A stretch of DNA of 64,000 bases from Himantopus leucocephalus (taxonomy: Eukaryota; Chordata; Aves; Charadriiformes; Recurvirostridae): positions 6,633,724-6,697,723 of the forward strand of contig RSEF01000012.1 in assembly GCA_003993805.1 (NCBI GenBank), read 5' to 3'. Position 1 is the first letter of the stretch. The number at the start of each line of letters is the position of its first letter. Of the stretch, positions 14,201 through 27,800 are shown piece by piece. The translations under genes and the position numbers were made by a program. A model generated the notes under the pieces. The model saw only the letters and a program-made list of their open reading frames with translations, had not been told where the DNA came from and made no database searches.

Positions 14201-17200
14201 ATAGTTTAAAATAGTATCGTAGTTGCCATAGATACTTGTCTAAATTGAAAATAGAGGTCTGGACCAAGCTTTTAGTCTGTCCGCCAAAGCAAAACTTGGA
14301 CCTGAGTGATGAAACCTGAGTGGGTTTGAGAAGTCATGCCGAAGCTTGCGTTGCCACAGTCAGTGATTCAGCCGCGCCGCAGAGGATGCGGATGTGTTTG
14401 ACGTCACTCAGCAGCTCCAGCAAGGGTTCACATGGGCCTGGAGACTCTGGGAAGGGAAAAATCCTTCATGCTTCAAACATTTTCCTCCTTTTTTTTTTGC
14501 CCCAGGAGGTCCGTAGAGCTCGGAAAAATGCCATGGAATGCTGCTTTCCTGGGACTGGGTTTTTTATTTTTCAGATGTTACTGTGCAACAAAGCAGCAGC
14601 AAATTTAAAGTAGTTCAGCTGGTTAAAAGCATCCTATTAAGGTAAATTCAGTTTATTTGTCCCAGGAATGTGTGGCAAATGTGTGTCTAATTACAGATAA
14701 GACAACTAAGCCTTTCATCTTCTTTCAGTGAAAAAGAATCTGCAAATAAAGTGGAAAATGTTTGGTGAAATGTATGAAGGTCTTTTCAAGGATTTGGTTG
14801 TCACAGATGAGTCCCACTGAAGGGAATGGGAAACGTTTTGCCCTATCCCTCTGCTTTGTGGGTGGCATTGGACTTATCAGGACAATCGCAGCTAACACTG
14901 GAAATCCCTCACTTTGAGGAAAACATCTATGGTTCTGCTTTTGGAGATTTCTCATTTCATCTCTCCTTCTTTAGATGGGGAGTGCAAATCAGTACCAATC
15001 CAGTGAAGATGATGAAGATACACAGAACACATCAGTTGAGTCTGGCCTGAAAAGTGCATACTTAACATTGTGTCATATTTCCTCTCCAATTTCTTGCTCA
15101 GTAGGTGGTAGAGAATTGGTGCTTAATTACTTGCAGGCTGGGGACAACAACCAGCCGCCTTACACTGTTTACATTTCTGAATAAGGCTGGAGCTGAACGT
15201 TCTTTGTGGTTCAGTCTTTCTCAAAATCTATGGAAGACTTTATAGTGCTTGTTTATCTTTTATACCATATACTGGGATAAATGTTTGTTCCCAAAGAGCT
15301 TTTATCTATTAAAAAAAACCCCATTCATCCACGTCTATATCACATTATGTATGATAAATCCGATTTATACCACTCAGCTTCCCAGCTTGTGAAAAGGCAC
15401 GGTCTGTCGTTCAAGAGGCTTGTGCAATTGTGGGAGTTCATAACTGAGCAGAAAATCAGATCCAAGTCTTAAAGGTGGAGCTGGAGTTCTAGACTTGCTT
15501 GGATACAAGGAATTACATCTAGCAAACACCACTTGAATAAAACATTAATTTCCCATTAAAAAACATTATGTTGCTCTGATAATTGTTCCTGTTTTGAGTA
15601 ATCCTCATTTCCTGCATATCTCTGGTGACTCATCACAGCAGAGTTCGCATCCATTCTGCTTTGCAGATGCTCTCAAGCTGTCTATTCTGATCTGACTCAG
15701 CTTCTTTATCATCAACATCTTCTCTCGTTGCTATTGTGCTGTGAAAATGTATGTCTCGCTGAGGACTTCATTCTCCTTCCAGCTTAAAAATCACTGGCAC
15801 TGCTGGCTACACTTTTGAATTTAACTCAAGTTTTAAGAAAGTTTTAGGTTAAAAATTCATATTCCATATTTTCAGGTTGTCTCAAGTCTTGAATCTGCAG
15901 CTGAGAAGCCCAGATTGCAAAAATGTATGCCTCTGAGTCCTTATCTCTATCTGTAACGGGAACAAATCTTTCTTCCTTTCAGATTTTCAGTGGGTGGTTT
16001 GCTGGTATAATGAATTCCCAGTGTGATCTGTGCATCCTATAGCTTCAATTAAACTTTACTTCAAGGAGTTAAAAGAGATGGGTGGTGCGTGGGTCTGTAT
16101 GGAGTTCTGTGTGTGTCAGCTATCACCTTTCTTACAAGGCCTGAGATTCTGTTACTGAACTTTATAGGTAAATACAAAGTTTTAAGAAAGCTAATTGGTG
16201 GTTGGTGTACTAAGCAACACAACCGCAGCATTCAAAGAAATCCTTGACTATATAGCTTAGAGGGCTACAGTACTCTGAAGTGTTATATGCCTCCATGCAG
16301 TATGTTCTAGCACATTTAAATTCGGAGCCCTCAGAGCTGCGGTACAGCTGCCGGCAAGTCTTGTGTGATGTTTGTGTTGCTAGTGTGACATGTTTGTCAG
16401 CTTTGGGGTGTACAGCAAAACCTTCCATGCCTCTCATTTTGCAATTTGGGCTAAAGGAGTGGAGGGTGCAGGAGTCAGAAGGGTATCCCTCCTGCTAGAG
16501 CTACCTGCCTGTAGGTATGCATCTAAGACTTACCTCTGCTGTTAGCTTAAAGCTACAAGAAATTTTTGATCCTGAAGCAACACCAAAAGTTTCTGCCAGG
16601 AGTCCTGTGGGTGATGGGGATGTGTGCGAGGAGGAAATTAAAGCCTCTTGCACAAGTCAGTCTTTTCGTCTTCTCTCAGTATTTCCCCTGCGCGTTGGTC
16701 TGGGTTACTGGTCAGGAGGTTCATTGTCCAACTCGTTAGTAGCATTGAGCCGTACAGGTAAGCTTTCTTCTCCTTTTTTAAGTCATCCTCATCCTCCTAT
16801 GAGCAAAGTGGAATCTGCTGTTTTATATACAGCACATTGCAGTGAATAAATAATTTGTTATGCTTTTCTAGGGCTTTCATTAGTTAAGTTAAGCGCTCTG
16901 AATTGGCACTCCCATTGTACTACTTGGAGTTATCCTCTTGTCGCTTGTACTGCAAAACGTACATCCGATTCATGATAGCAGAGCATCTTTACTTTTAATT
17001 GACTTTTCCACTCTCTGTATTGTTCTTCGGTCATATTTGGGTAAAAGTTTTCTTTCCATACTGAAAACAGGTTCCAGTGTTGGAAGTTGCACGCTGACAC
17101 TAGCTTTCACTCGATGAGTGATGATAGAGAGAGGAGTTTTGGGACAGTGCCATGCTTCATATGGTTCTTTAGATATATCTGTCATTTGAGGTGGTTACCT

Positions 17201-18662
17201 CAGCTGTCAGTTTGTTAAGATTACGTAAAGTTTTTAAATTATCTGCTCTTTGTATGGCCAAAAAATGATTCAGTCCTCTTGCGTATTGTATTGCCTCAAG
17301 CTCTTGGTATTTATTACGCATACAATCAAGAAATTAAGAGTTTGAGGCTCGCAAAGATTTATTTAGTAGCACTGAATAGCTATCTTTTTGCTAGTAATTT
17401 GGTTCAACAGAATGAGAAATTTATTTTTGAATTGTCTTTTAATGAGCAGATAAGCAGGTTTCTCTATCGCCCTAAAACTTCCGGTTGTCACTTCAGGGCT
17501 GTATTTTTACAAATGGGAATTGTTATCTCTCTCATAGGTAGCAGGCTATCGTGGTAGTTTCTGGTGGTTTTAATGAAGCTTGATTTTAAATAACCCCATT
17601 AGCTAAGAGAAGAATAAGAAACTTTCTCTTTTACTTTAGAGATATTTCTTTTACTGTATATTTGATACTTGATGGAACTGGTACAGCCAGAATGAAGCCC
17701 TAAATGATTCCCAACTCTATGAATATGTTACTTTTGTCATTGTTTTTGCCTTTTGCAGAAACAGTCACGTAAGAAAATTTAAGAATATCTTTATTTTTGA
17801 AGGAGTTGCATTTATCATAATGATTTTGAACTTGTTCTTCACTGGCCCTGTACTTATGCCTTGAGCAGCAGACTCTGGTCCAAGAAAGCCTCTCTCACAG
17901 CAGAGCTCCAGTGCAGTGCGAATCCACCTGGTCCTGCAGCGTCACCAGGGAAATGTCACCCTGTGGCGATCAAAAAGAGCACTCGAAGTTGTGTTGAGAG
18001 AAGTACGACATAAGTAAATATGCTGCTGCTTTGCTAAGTGACAACGCAAGTTTCGTGGCTGCATCACATCTGTGCCCAAGTAAAGATGGGTTTACACAGG
18101 GTTGGCTCCATGGATATGCAGTGGTGACTCTGCCCTGGGCTTCTTCCAGCCTGAGAGAGGTTTGATACAGAATCCTCCCTCTGGGAGGAGAGGAGAGGAT
18201 GGCTTGTGACATTGTAATACCTGGTTTTGGGAGGGCCAAGGCAGGCACAGATATCTCCTGTATGAGAAGGATTTCTGCGACTGAAAGAGAATGAGCAACA
18301 TGCTGTGTCTGTGTGGAAAATAAAAATAGTTTTAGTTAACTAACGAACCAGCTGTGATTTAACTTGCTGCTAGTTCATATGTGCCGCTGAGGTTTTCTGA
18401 AAGGAAGGAAGGAAGAGAATGGAACTGAGTTGTAAGGGGTGAATTCAGCGCCTGGGTGCTCAGTGCCTGACCTCGCCAAGCAGTAAATCAGTGTTCGGCA
18501 ATGCAGGTTCTGCTGCAGATCCAGAAAGTACTGTCTCCATTCTGGCCGAACCAGTTTAGTTCAATAATTTCTGTCCTCAGAGCTTGGCAACTGCTCTGCG
18601 GGACGGGATTTCAAAGTCTACCAAAGCTGGCTTCCCTCTTCCAGTCTCCAAATGGACAAAAA

Positions 18663-18676
18663 TGTGTGTGTGTGTG
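18663..18676 (+). repeat. (TG)7 microsatellite
   Basis: Seven perfect TG dinucleotides in otherwise unique intronic DNA. Confidence 0.85.
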
Positions 18677-19990
18677 AGAAGGTGCGGACCTACCAATTTT
18701 AAAAAGATCGAAGCCTATTTGGTGTTAATTGTCCTAAATATTGGTTGTGCAATCTGAGTCTCGGGAAGGCAGATATTTCAAGAAATGCTCCAGAGATGAT
18801 TTTTGTGTGTCTGCAGCACGGTCCTCCCTGGGGCACTGCGGTCGGGCTGCCTCTATTATTATGGGCCAGCCAGCCTCCCAGCCTCTCCAGGAGCTGGACA
18901 TCTTTGATAGCGCTTATCTTTCTGGCAACTTCAACTGGAAGTCTGGCTAACAACTTAAAAAAATGTATGAGATTGGAAATTGTTATGGAGACATGCAATG
19001 GGCAGTTCTGTGGGGCGTTTCTTTTTGACATGAAGTATGAAAGTGAAAAAGCCGAAAGAGTGGAGGAGAATCTGCATGCTGTTCCAGTGGGGTCCCGTAA
19101 CAGCATTTAGGGTTTTTCTTTCGCTTTTGCTAATCAGAAGTTTAAAATTAAAAGTCGCTGCTGCTGAAGCCTGTCGGTGACATGTAGGCTGAGGGAGCGA
19201 TGAGTAAGAAGGAGGCCTGCACAGGGCTATGTGGTTTGCTTGTGCTTTAGCACGGTCAAATGTAAGGTCGTTCACTGAGGCTCTTTGGTCAGGAGAGAAA
19301 AAGCAAAAGCTAACTCATTCTTCTTACAGTCTGGCAAAGCAAACAGCTTTGCATCACACAGGGCTTAAAGCTGCCACAAGGCTTACAGAATAGAGACTGG
19401 GCTGATTGAAGATGCACTCAGCTTCCATAGTTCAGCTGTTTTAAGGCTGGTCTTCCTACGAACAATTAATACACACAAAATGACTTACCTTTGGGTACTG
19501 TGTTGTGATAAGCAGCATCAGCCCCTACAGGTAAAAGGTCCACTTCTGTCAGTTGCAGTTTGCGAAATCCTATGAAAAAAAGAAAGAAAAAAAAGGAGTA
19601 TTGTGTCTGGGTAATAGAAATAGGTAAGTAATTGCCGCTTCATCTCTGTTTTACAGACATGGGTATATTTGCCACTGCAAATTCTCAGATATTTGTAAAG
19701 AGACACAGAATAGTAAGTAAAGTGTGGGGGATTTTTGGTGAATATCCTTATCCCTTTTTAAGGAAGTCAGAAAGAAACTTAGTAGTACATGTAGTTCTTT
19801 TTGTTGGCTTCTTGCCAGGGCATTGCTTTTTTTGACCTTTGTCCTTCAGTTTACTCTAATTATGGCTTATTTACAAATGTAATCCTTGCCAATGTCATTC
19901 AAAAGCCATGTACTATGAGACAAGGCAGATCTTTATTTGTCACAATGTCAGATTAAGCTGTAGAAAGTGTGATCCTCTGGATCTAATAGG

Positions 19991-20018
19991 NTTTTTTTTT
20001 TTTTTTTTTTTTTTTTTT
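19991..20018. other. Single-N assembly join next to a 27-base T run
   Basis: A single N is followed directly by about 27 T. The flanks show no duplicated overlap. A one-base N at the edge of a long homopolymer suggests a contig join or an unresolved base call rather than a biological feature. Confidence 0.8.
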
Positions 20019-23000
20019 GTCTGTTGAAATAAACTTGTAACTATGTGGAAGTAAATCATAACTAACATAATGCTCATACCTGTGAGCTGGGGCTAGTTGA
20101 GCCAAGCCTCCTGGGGGGAGGCAGGAATGCGTTACACAGTTGTAGTAAATCAAGCGAACAACGCACACGGTTTGCATGAACCCCCCAGTGTCAGCAGAGC
20201 TGAGGATTGTTCGCAAAGGATAACTTTAGCCTAGAGAGGCTCATCTGTTGGCTCCTTCCCTGGATGAAGGAGGAACGCGGGCTGCTCTAGAGCAGAGCCA
20301 GCCAGTGGCCCCGGAGTCCCCCGCAGCCCTGGGCTGCTGCAGGGCTCTGCCACTGGGACTGCACCCAGGCACCAGCCCCAGGGGTCCTGGCCCCCAGGAG
20401 CAGCACACAGGGCTCCATTTGGTGCTGGGGGTCATCGCAGGACCTGGGTGTGCCGGTCCATCCATCCAGCTTGAGGGAATTTGCTGGCACCTCCTGTGCA
20501 GGAGCCATGCCTGGAGCGTCCCCTCCCTTTGGCTTGGCAGCTGATGTGACTTGGCACCTGCAAAGGCTTTTGGCACGAGAATTGGCAACCTTCGCTTGAG
20601 AGAGTGACGTGGAGCAGGCATTCAGTTTAAATGTTTTGCCTTGTTGTCTGGAGGAGTCTGTCCCTCCCTGCTGTTGTCAGGAGCCCAGGGGATGTTAGCC
20701 CCACCACCTCTTTATCTTTTGTCATTATCCCTGTACCCTAGTTTTCTCAAATCCTGCTGGTTACAAAAAGGAAATGAATGTATTTTTTCATAAAGCACGA
20801 AAAATTACATAATCTTTTCTTTTATGGGGGAAGAAGGATTGGGAGGGGGATTTGTATAGCACCAGCTCTCGTAAGTGAAGATTACTGCTATTAATGGAAA
20901 AGTACCTTGATAAGATGGTTAAAAAAATATATATAAAAATTGCATGCTAGCTTGGATCCTACTTTAAAAAAATCATTCTGTAAAGGTGATGTGTGATGGA
21001 CCCATTTGTTTATCTGAGGTGACAAAGGAAGGAAAAAGTAATCTGAGCAAGAGATCTCTATGAAATGGAGATGACCTCAGCCGTGCTGTACATAACTTTA
21101 TAGATGGGAACAATGCCTCATGCTAGCAGCCAAAACAGTTCTGAAGGCATTGAGAAGATTTTCAAGACATGCATAAAGAGAGATTATTGTGAGTTAGACT
21201 GCGGGGATTTAAATTTATGGCCATATTGCAGGGAAAGTATCCTCAGCTTCAGGTCATTCTAATTATTGTCAGGTCAGTCTGTCCTCAGAATTTAAAGTAA
21301 TAAAATAGTTGCTAAAAAAGTGGGCGCATCGCAATGGGGAAAAATCGTGAGAGGCTGAGCATTTGTGGAGCTGTGATTGTAGTTATAATCAATAATCATT
21401 TTTTAATTGCTGATTGTAGGTACACCTTTGTAAAATTTCAGATTGCTTGCATTCTTCCAACAGAGTTGGTAATGGATGGTGCTGGACACATAGTTCGTAA
21501 GTTCAACTTGTAACTTGTTTTCTTATACTGGACTAGGTAGTGAAAATATTACATCAAGAGTTAAAAATGTTGAGTCTTTCTTTTTAGCAAATATCACTGG
21601 ATGTCAAGCAAACATATCAAATTTAATTGACTTCTTAAATATATGAAGTGTTTTGGAACTATTCCATGGAAATAGCGTTTAGAAAGCCTTACCTGTCGGT
21701 ACTGTTTCTGTTCAAGTTCTATATGTTGCTGGCAGAGAACTGGGCAATTTGGGCTCTTGCTGGTCTTGGGGTGATTTTGTTTGAAGCCAGATGTTGACTC
21801 TTGGGAATTAATGTAACCTTCTGTGTTTAAATGCCAATGTATTTTCCTCATTTGTTGTTGTTTTTTACGTGCCAACCACTGTACAGATGTTTGTAAAATA
21901 ACTTTTTTTTATCACTGATTCCCAGTGACAACTCATGTCATTAAACTTTTTGTGTCATAGAAGTAAATTAACATAAAGCCTTGGAAAGTTGGAAGTAGTG
22001 AAACAATTTCCCTACTCCTAGGAAATTAAGCAACTATAATATGGGAAAATTTGTAGAGAGGAAGAGAATGTGGAAAGCAAAATGAAGGCTTCTTTCACTT
22101 CTTTCAGTATTCACTATTACTTCCTCATGAGATAACTTTAATCCACAAATCAAGTGCATAGAGTTGCTCTAATCATTATTCTAACAGATGATGGTGTGGA
22201 AAAGTAATTAGCCTTAAATAACAAATTGTTACTCTACGCCAGGCAGTTTTGCTTTATATTTCATATGCTGTAAATTTAAGTCATCTTAATATCATTATGA
22301 ATTCACAAAACTGTTAACTCAGGTTTCCACGTTCTCTCAAGTTCTTGAAATATTATTCATTCGTTTATAGTGCTAGTCAGTTCACGTGCAGACACTGCAG
22401 ATTAAAAGTCGTATAAAAGTCAATGAACCACTGCACAGGAATAAAATCTTTTCCAATTGCACCAATTCAGTGAAAGTATCATATTACTTTGATTTCATCC
22501 ATTGGCTTGAGGTGGTCGCAAACAGGAATTGTGCAGTGGAGTGGTGCAGCGCAGACACAGCATGTGCTGGTGCTGCCAACGGTATAATGGATCTCCTCTT
22601 CTCAGACCTTTAATACCTGCTGAATACGAGCTCGGGGGCTAATAGCACTTTTAAAAGGTCTTTGAATACACTGAGCACTGGGAGTCCTGACTGAAATCGG
22701 CAGCTTTGCTGAATCAGCGAGCGCACGTGCAAAAAAGTTTAAGACTGATAAAGGGCAAAGGGCATGGGGAAACACGTGTACCATAGGAGCAGTGCAGTGG
22801 CCAGTAACTGTAGCATCAGTAATCATGGGCATGCTGGATCGTTGTTTTGTGTCCTAACATGGAGGGAAAGGGGTAGTTTTTTTATGTTAGAGAGTTTCCA
22901 AAAAGATGTTGGAAAAGAGATAGCATTGGGGGGAGATAAGGAAAATGTCTTATTGTCAAGAAAATGCATCAAGAAAAATAGGTGTAATGGGTGCAGGTAG

Positions 23001-24777
23001 GGAAAGGAGAAGGCTAAGACATTCAGACAAAAACCAGTAGTGAAACAGAGAAACTGTCCAGGGTAAGAGCTACGAGAAGCCAGCTGGACACAGATGACAT
23101 TGCTTAGCATTGTAGGGGGCTGTCGCTACGATAGTTACTACTGTCTGCCCCGACAGCTGGGTTACTGGTGCTTTTATCAATATGGTACAATGCCACACGA
23201 GCAGCAGAGTCAGGTCACGGGCACAGCTGCGTGCACAGCACTGCCTTTGCCCAGTGTAATTTGAGTGAGACAAGAAGATTAAAGAGAGTGGTCCTAACCT
23301 GAAAAATGGGGATGGTACTTTCCTGGTGTTGAAAGCTGAATATTCATATTTTATATGAAAGTTTTTGTAACAAATTGCCTAGAAAGCTCGTGATCCCAAG
23401 AGGTTTTATATTGTCTTTTGCCAGATAGCCAATTTTTCATTATAATGTGGTTGCAGTGCATTTAACTTGAATTTAAAAACAAACAACTCCTCCCTAAGAG
23501 CAGCCTTGCCAATAAACTCTGTTGGTGGTCCTAACCCTCCCCGAAGAGAGCATGGCTCAGAGCGGGTGCTTCCCCAGCAACTTCGGAGCTCCCTCTGGCA
23601 TGGCAGCTTTAACCATTAATTGTCGTTAACTGCTGTTGCAGAAAAGCGTTCTCCCATGCCCCTGTACTGAACATCAGAGTTGTAGGGGCAGTGTTAGGCC
23701 ACAGAAAGCTTTCTGTCCTGTCTGCAGAAAGAACTGGGAAATTCTTCAAAGTAAAATGCATCTTAGGTACCTGCAGCTTGGGCTAGTTGGGTTGGTGGCT
23801 GTCCAGAGCACGCCTGTGTTGGAAACAGGTACATTTTTCTTCAAATTTTTGTAAGGACTCCCATATCTGATGTGATAAGCATTTCTAGTTTTCATTTTGG
23901 TTTGCAGACACTGCGAAAATATGTGCCAATACTCTGCTACAGTCATACATACCCCATCTTCCCTCCACCCCTCTTCCTTTTCATTGCAGGTTTATACAGA
24001 GTAGCAAAGCCGCACCAGAAGTCAGATTTTGACTCTCTATATCCAACCGTATGGTAGAGGGGAACAACTGTTCACTTCTCACCCCTGCGTGGTGGCCCTT
24101 GTCCTACGTGAAAGCTGATGTCTCGCAGTGATTAGGAAACAGCTGGCAGTTAACAAAAAGTGTTTGTTGACTGGGAGAAGCAGCAAGTTCAAAGTTGAAC
24201 CTCTCCCTTGATTAAGAAAGATGCATTCCTTCCTGGGGGAGGGATCTGGCTGGTACCCGGCCACTGCCAAGAACGTGCTGTACCGTTCCGTGTTGTCCTG
24301 CACGTTTCTCCCTTTCTCCTTCCCGCTGAGGTCTAGATCAATTTATCGGTGATGGGGGCAACGGAGGGTGGAACGCAGAGCAGCAGCTTCTAGACCTTGT
24401 AGAAATGCAGCTAGTGCTAAGCGCAGAAGCTCTCATCGCGTAAGATGTCATCAGAAAGCATGTTATTCGGCAGTTCCTGTGTGCGTTATGTCATGTTTCA
24501 TCTATGAAGTCTTAAAATGTTGAGTTTTAGCACTGTAAGAGAGAGGATTTCCCTTCGGGTGAGTTAGTCAGGTATTGAGGTTACCGAGTTACTGGGTTTA
24601 AACGTGACCGGGAGCCTGGCAGAGGTAAGGAGGGTCCTGCCCACAGGAATTTGCCTCCTTTCCTGCCTCTAAGATCCCATTTGGGACATGCGGGACGTGC
24701 TACTTGGTTCCTCAGAGGCCTTTCTCAGGAAGAGAAGGTTTTTTGGGTGTTAATGGGAAGAAGTTGCATCTGATGAG

Positions 24778-24804
24778 GAAAACGGGGGGAAGAAAACGGG
24801 GGGA
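24778..24804 (+). repeat. Two-copy 14-bp direct repeat with G6 runs
   Basis: The 13-base unit gaaaacgggggga occurs at 24778-24790 and again at 24792-24804. Each copy ends in a run of six G. Two G runs are not enough for an intramolecular quadruplex on their own. Confidence 0.8.
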
Positions 24805-27800
24805 TATCACTGGCACTTTACTGAGATCTCTGGGGTTGCCTGTGGATGCTCCCTGGTGTTGTATTTTGCTTTTAAAGATCCATTTCACATCCATTTGAGA
24901 TTGCAGGTACAGCATAGAAAGGTGTAATTAGCAAATCCAAATAAAAACAAATTCGATCTCAGCTGGAAGTCATTTTAAAAGTGCTGGAGAGACCAAATAT
25001 TCTGCATAGAGTCGTGCTTCTGTGGAGCAGCTTATAAAAGAACTGTTTTGTGCTGATTTACCTTCGTGTACATAAATAACAAAATAAGTTAGATTAAATC
25101 ACCTACCTAATTAAAAATCTACATTACAGTCCCTTTTACAGAATGATGTCAGTGTTTATAAGTAGTACAGTCAATCAGTGTGCCTAGATAGCGTGTGACA
25201 AGTCAGCACTAAGATATTTCTCCTCTTGGCCTGGATCTATTGAAAAACCAAGAGGGGGTGAGTTTATCTTTCACTCGTCTCCTCAGTGCTCTCTGACCGT
25301 ATTTAAAGAATCTGTTTTTCATGAGGTGTATTGACGCAGGAAGAAAAAAGCATTGAAAAAAAAAATACCTGCATAGTGATTTTGGCCTCCGTGCAGGTTA
25401 TAAATACATCGCTTTGATTTCAAGGGTGGAAATGCAGCTGGAGTATTGCAACGCAGTTGAGGTGGTAACCACACGCTTCAGACAGAGTTCAGGCTGTGAA
25501 GCCACCTCTGGACTGAATGCAGACTGCGTAAACCATGCTTTTAATGATGTGTCAGTAGTTACCAGAATTGTGCTTGTGTTTGTAGCTCTTCAGTGTGCAA
25601 GCAGCTCTGTATGAAGCAATTACCTCATATGTGAAGATAAAAATTATGCTTTATTGGGCTGTGAATGTATTTTTCCTTTCTCGAGAAAAAATGGGCAGAT
25701 CCCTTCTAGGTGAAGATGGAAGGACTGTGCTCATTTGCCTTAGAAATTAGTAGGCCACTGAGAACTCAAGAGGTGTGAGAGAAAAACTGATTTTAAACAC
25801 ATGCAAACATTAAAAAGCTTGACTCTGCATCAACATTTTGTAGCCTGAGACTATAAACAAACACTGTCTCATGTGAAGCTCTTGGCTAACTTGGCTAACA
25901 GAGCACCGTTTTTAAGCTAACAACTAAAATTCAGAGAATAACGTAAAGGATCTTGGCCTTCCCGTGCTTGTCTACGTGGGCCTGTACAATTTGGTGGTGC
26001 TCCAAAACCTCTCAGCCACCGCGAGCCTGGTGTTTCATCCACTTGGATCTCTACTTCATGGACGATGACTCGGCAAGTTATTTTCTTTCCGTAGCTATGT
26101 CCAGACTTTTCTGGCTTTAAGTATATAGACACTTAGTTCCTCTCTTATGTACTCCCCCAAGAGGTTTCTATCACAACAAAGTGCTTGGTATGGATCTTAT
26201 TATCAACAGCCTTCAGTACAGCACTAAGACTTGTACACCTCTTAGTAGCTTAGTAAGCTGACTTGAACTAGAAACCTGCATAAGAAATTTCAAAATTGAA
26301 CCATCCTGATACCCTGATCATCCAATTATCATTTGAGCTTTAAACATGAAGCACTAAATCCACTTCCCTGCTCTGTTTTTCAGTTACTTCTGTTCTCCAT
26401 CATCACCTCCCGTATCTAGGTCCTGTTTCCTCAGCCCGAACAGGTGCTGTGCAGGAATGGACACTGCTTTCCCAGCTCGTGGTTGAGTATTAAAAAAAGA
26501 AAGAAAATGAGCAGTGGACTCTTTACTTATTTACATGCAAATAATAAAACCTGGGTTTTGGAAATGTATTGATGAAGTGGTATGTAAAGTTCTGCCTCTT
26601 CTATTATTTTCTTTTAACTCTGTTTCAGATGTCTCCTGCAGTAAGTAACTGTAACGAGCCTTTGTGGGAAAGATGAAGAGACTCCTCCACCCTTCATTAG
26701 AATTTGCCGCCTTATCCCAAATGCTCCAAAACACATTTAAATCTCAGAGTTGGAGCTTTTCACAAGTCAGTCCCTTTTCTCTCTCTTCATCTCTGGTTCC
26801 AAAGTAAAATATGTTCAGGAATGTAAATTCCTTTAAAATTGGCTGCAGCCTGTAGTTTCCAAGTAGGAAGTGTAGCCAGAGTCCATTGCAGGAGATCGGA
26901 TTCCAGCTGAGATTTAACTTGCGCCTGTTTCAGGTGCTGCATGCGGGGTGGTGGAGCCTGCCCCAGTGCTGCTGTGGCACACAGTCCTCTCCTCCGGCTG
27001 GTCAGGATCAGAAGGAGAAGTCTCCTTCCTAGCTGGGTGTGGAGTGCGTGGCTAAGCTGGACCGCGGCTCTGTCTTTCCAGTCCTGTTTGTGCTTGTTTG
27101 GGTGGTGTATATGTAAGAGCTCGAGAAGGAAAAGTATTGCGACTGTCTCTGCGGCTTACAAAAAAGCATAAAATGCTGAGATCGCTGAAGAAATAGTTTC
27201 TGTAGAGACAGATACAAGCTGTCAGCTAATGAAATGCTAATCTTTTCACAACAGCCTTATGATTATTTCATACTTTGTAGGAGACAGATGTTACTTGTTG
27301 AACGTTCCCTGTAGGAAGCCCTGTAATACTTGATCTCACTGCGCCTCATACAGGACTTGAGTCAGAAAAGGACTTCAGCATGTATCTAAGTTTCATCAAA
27401 GCTGCTGAACTAAGGACTTGCTTTAATGTACACATGTTCATAGTTATTCTGCATATTCAAGGCCCTTGTAGTTTAATTTTTAGGAAAGGAGCAGACAGGG
27501 CCTGTGGGCTTCCACAGGCACTGGTTCAAACCCTAGCTTTAGGTGAAAACACCCACTTCTGCCATCATTTACAATAATTTGCAAATGGTTGCCTTATTTG
27601 AAGGTAACTTCAGTAACAGCACTTGCAAGTATACAATAATATTGTTAATCTTAATGAACGCATAAAAGCATGACTTGCTCCTTTTAATTAGGAACAATGA
27701 GCTGAAACAAAACATATGAGATTTGTGTGTGATCTGAGTGGTGTAGGTTTTTGACTGGGAGGAATTAGGGAATTAAACAGTTCATGTCATTGTATTTCTC

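Larger units (their letters stand above)
1..19990. other. Non-coding DNA, probably 5' part or interior of FBLN2 intron 2
   Basis: No exon chain, RNA gene or recognisable transposon is visible. Open frames here (longest 194 codons, 658-1242) lack domain signatures, carry biased composition from GC-rich DNA, or overlap equally long frames on the other strand. Slightly GC-rich patches occur at about 640-1110 and 3900-4190. Isolated exon-like segments with plausible splice borders but no recognisable protein occur at 5667-5845 and 16546-16757. The assignment to intron 2 is an inference from the absence of any other gene and the need for a coding exon upstream of exon 3. Confidence 0.6.

Noticed and set aside
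20241..20621. Overlapping open frames on both strands in a GC-rich patch
   Set aside because: Pro/Ala/Gly/Ser-rich products from composition alone, with no CpG-island strength, no splice chain and no domain.
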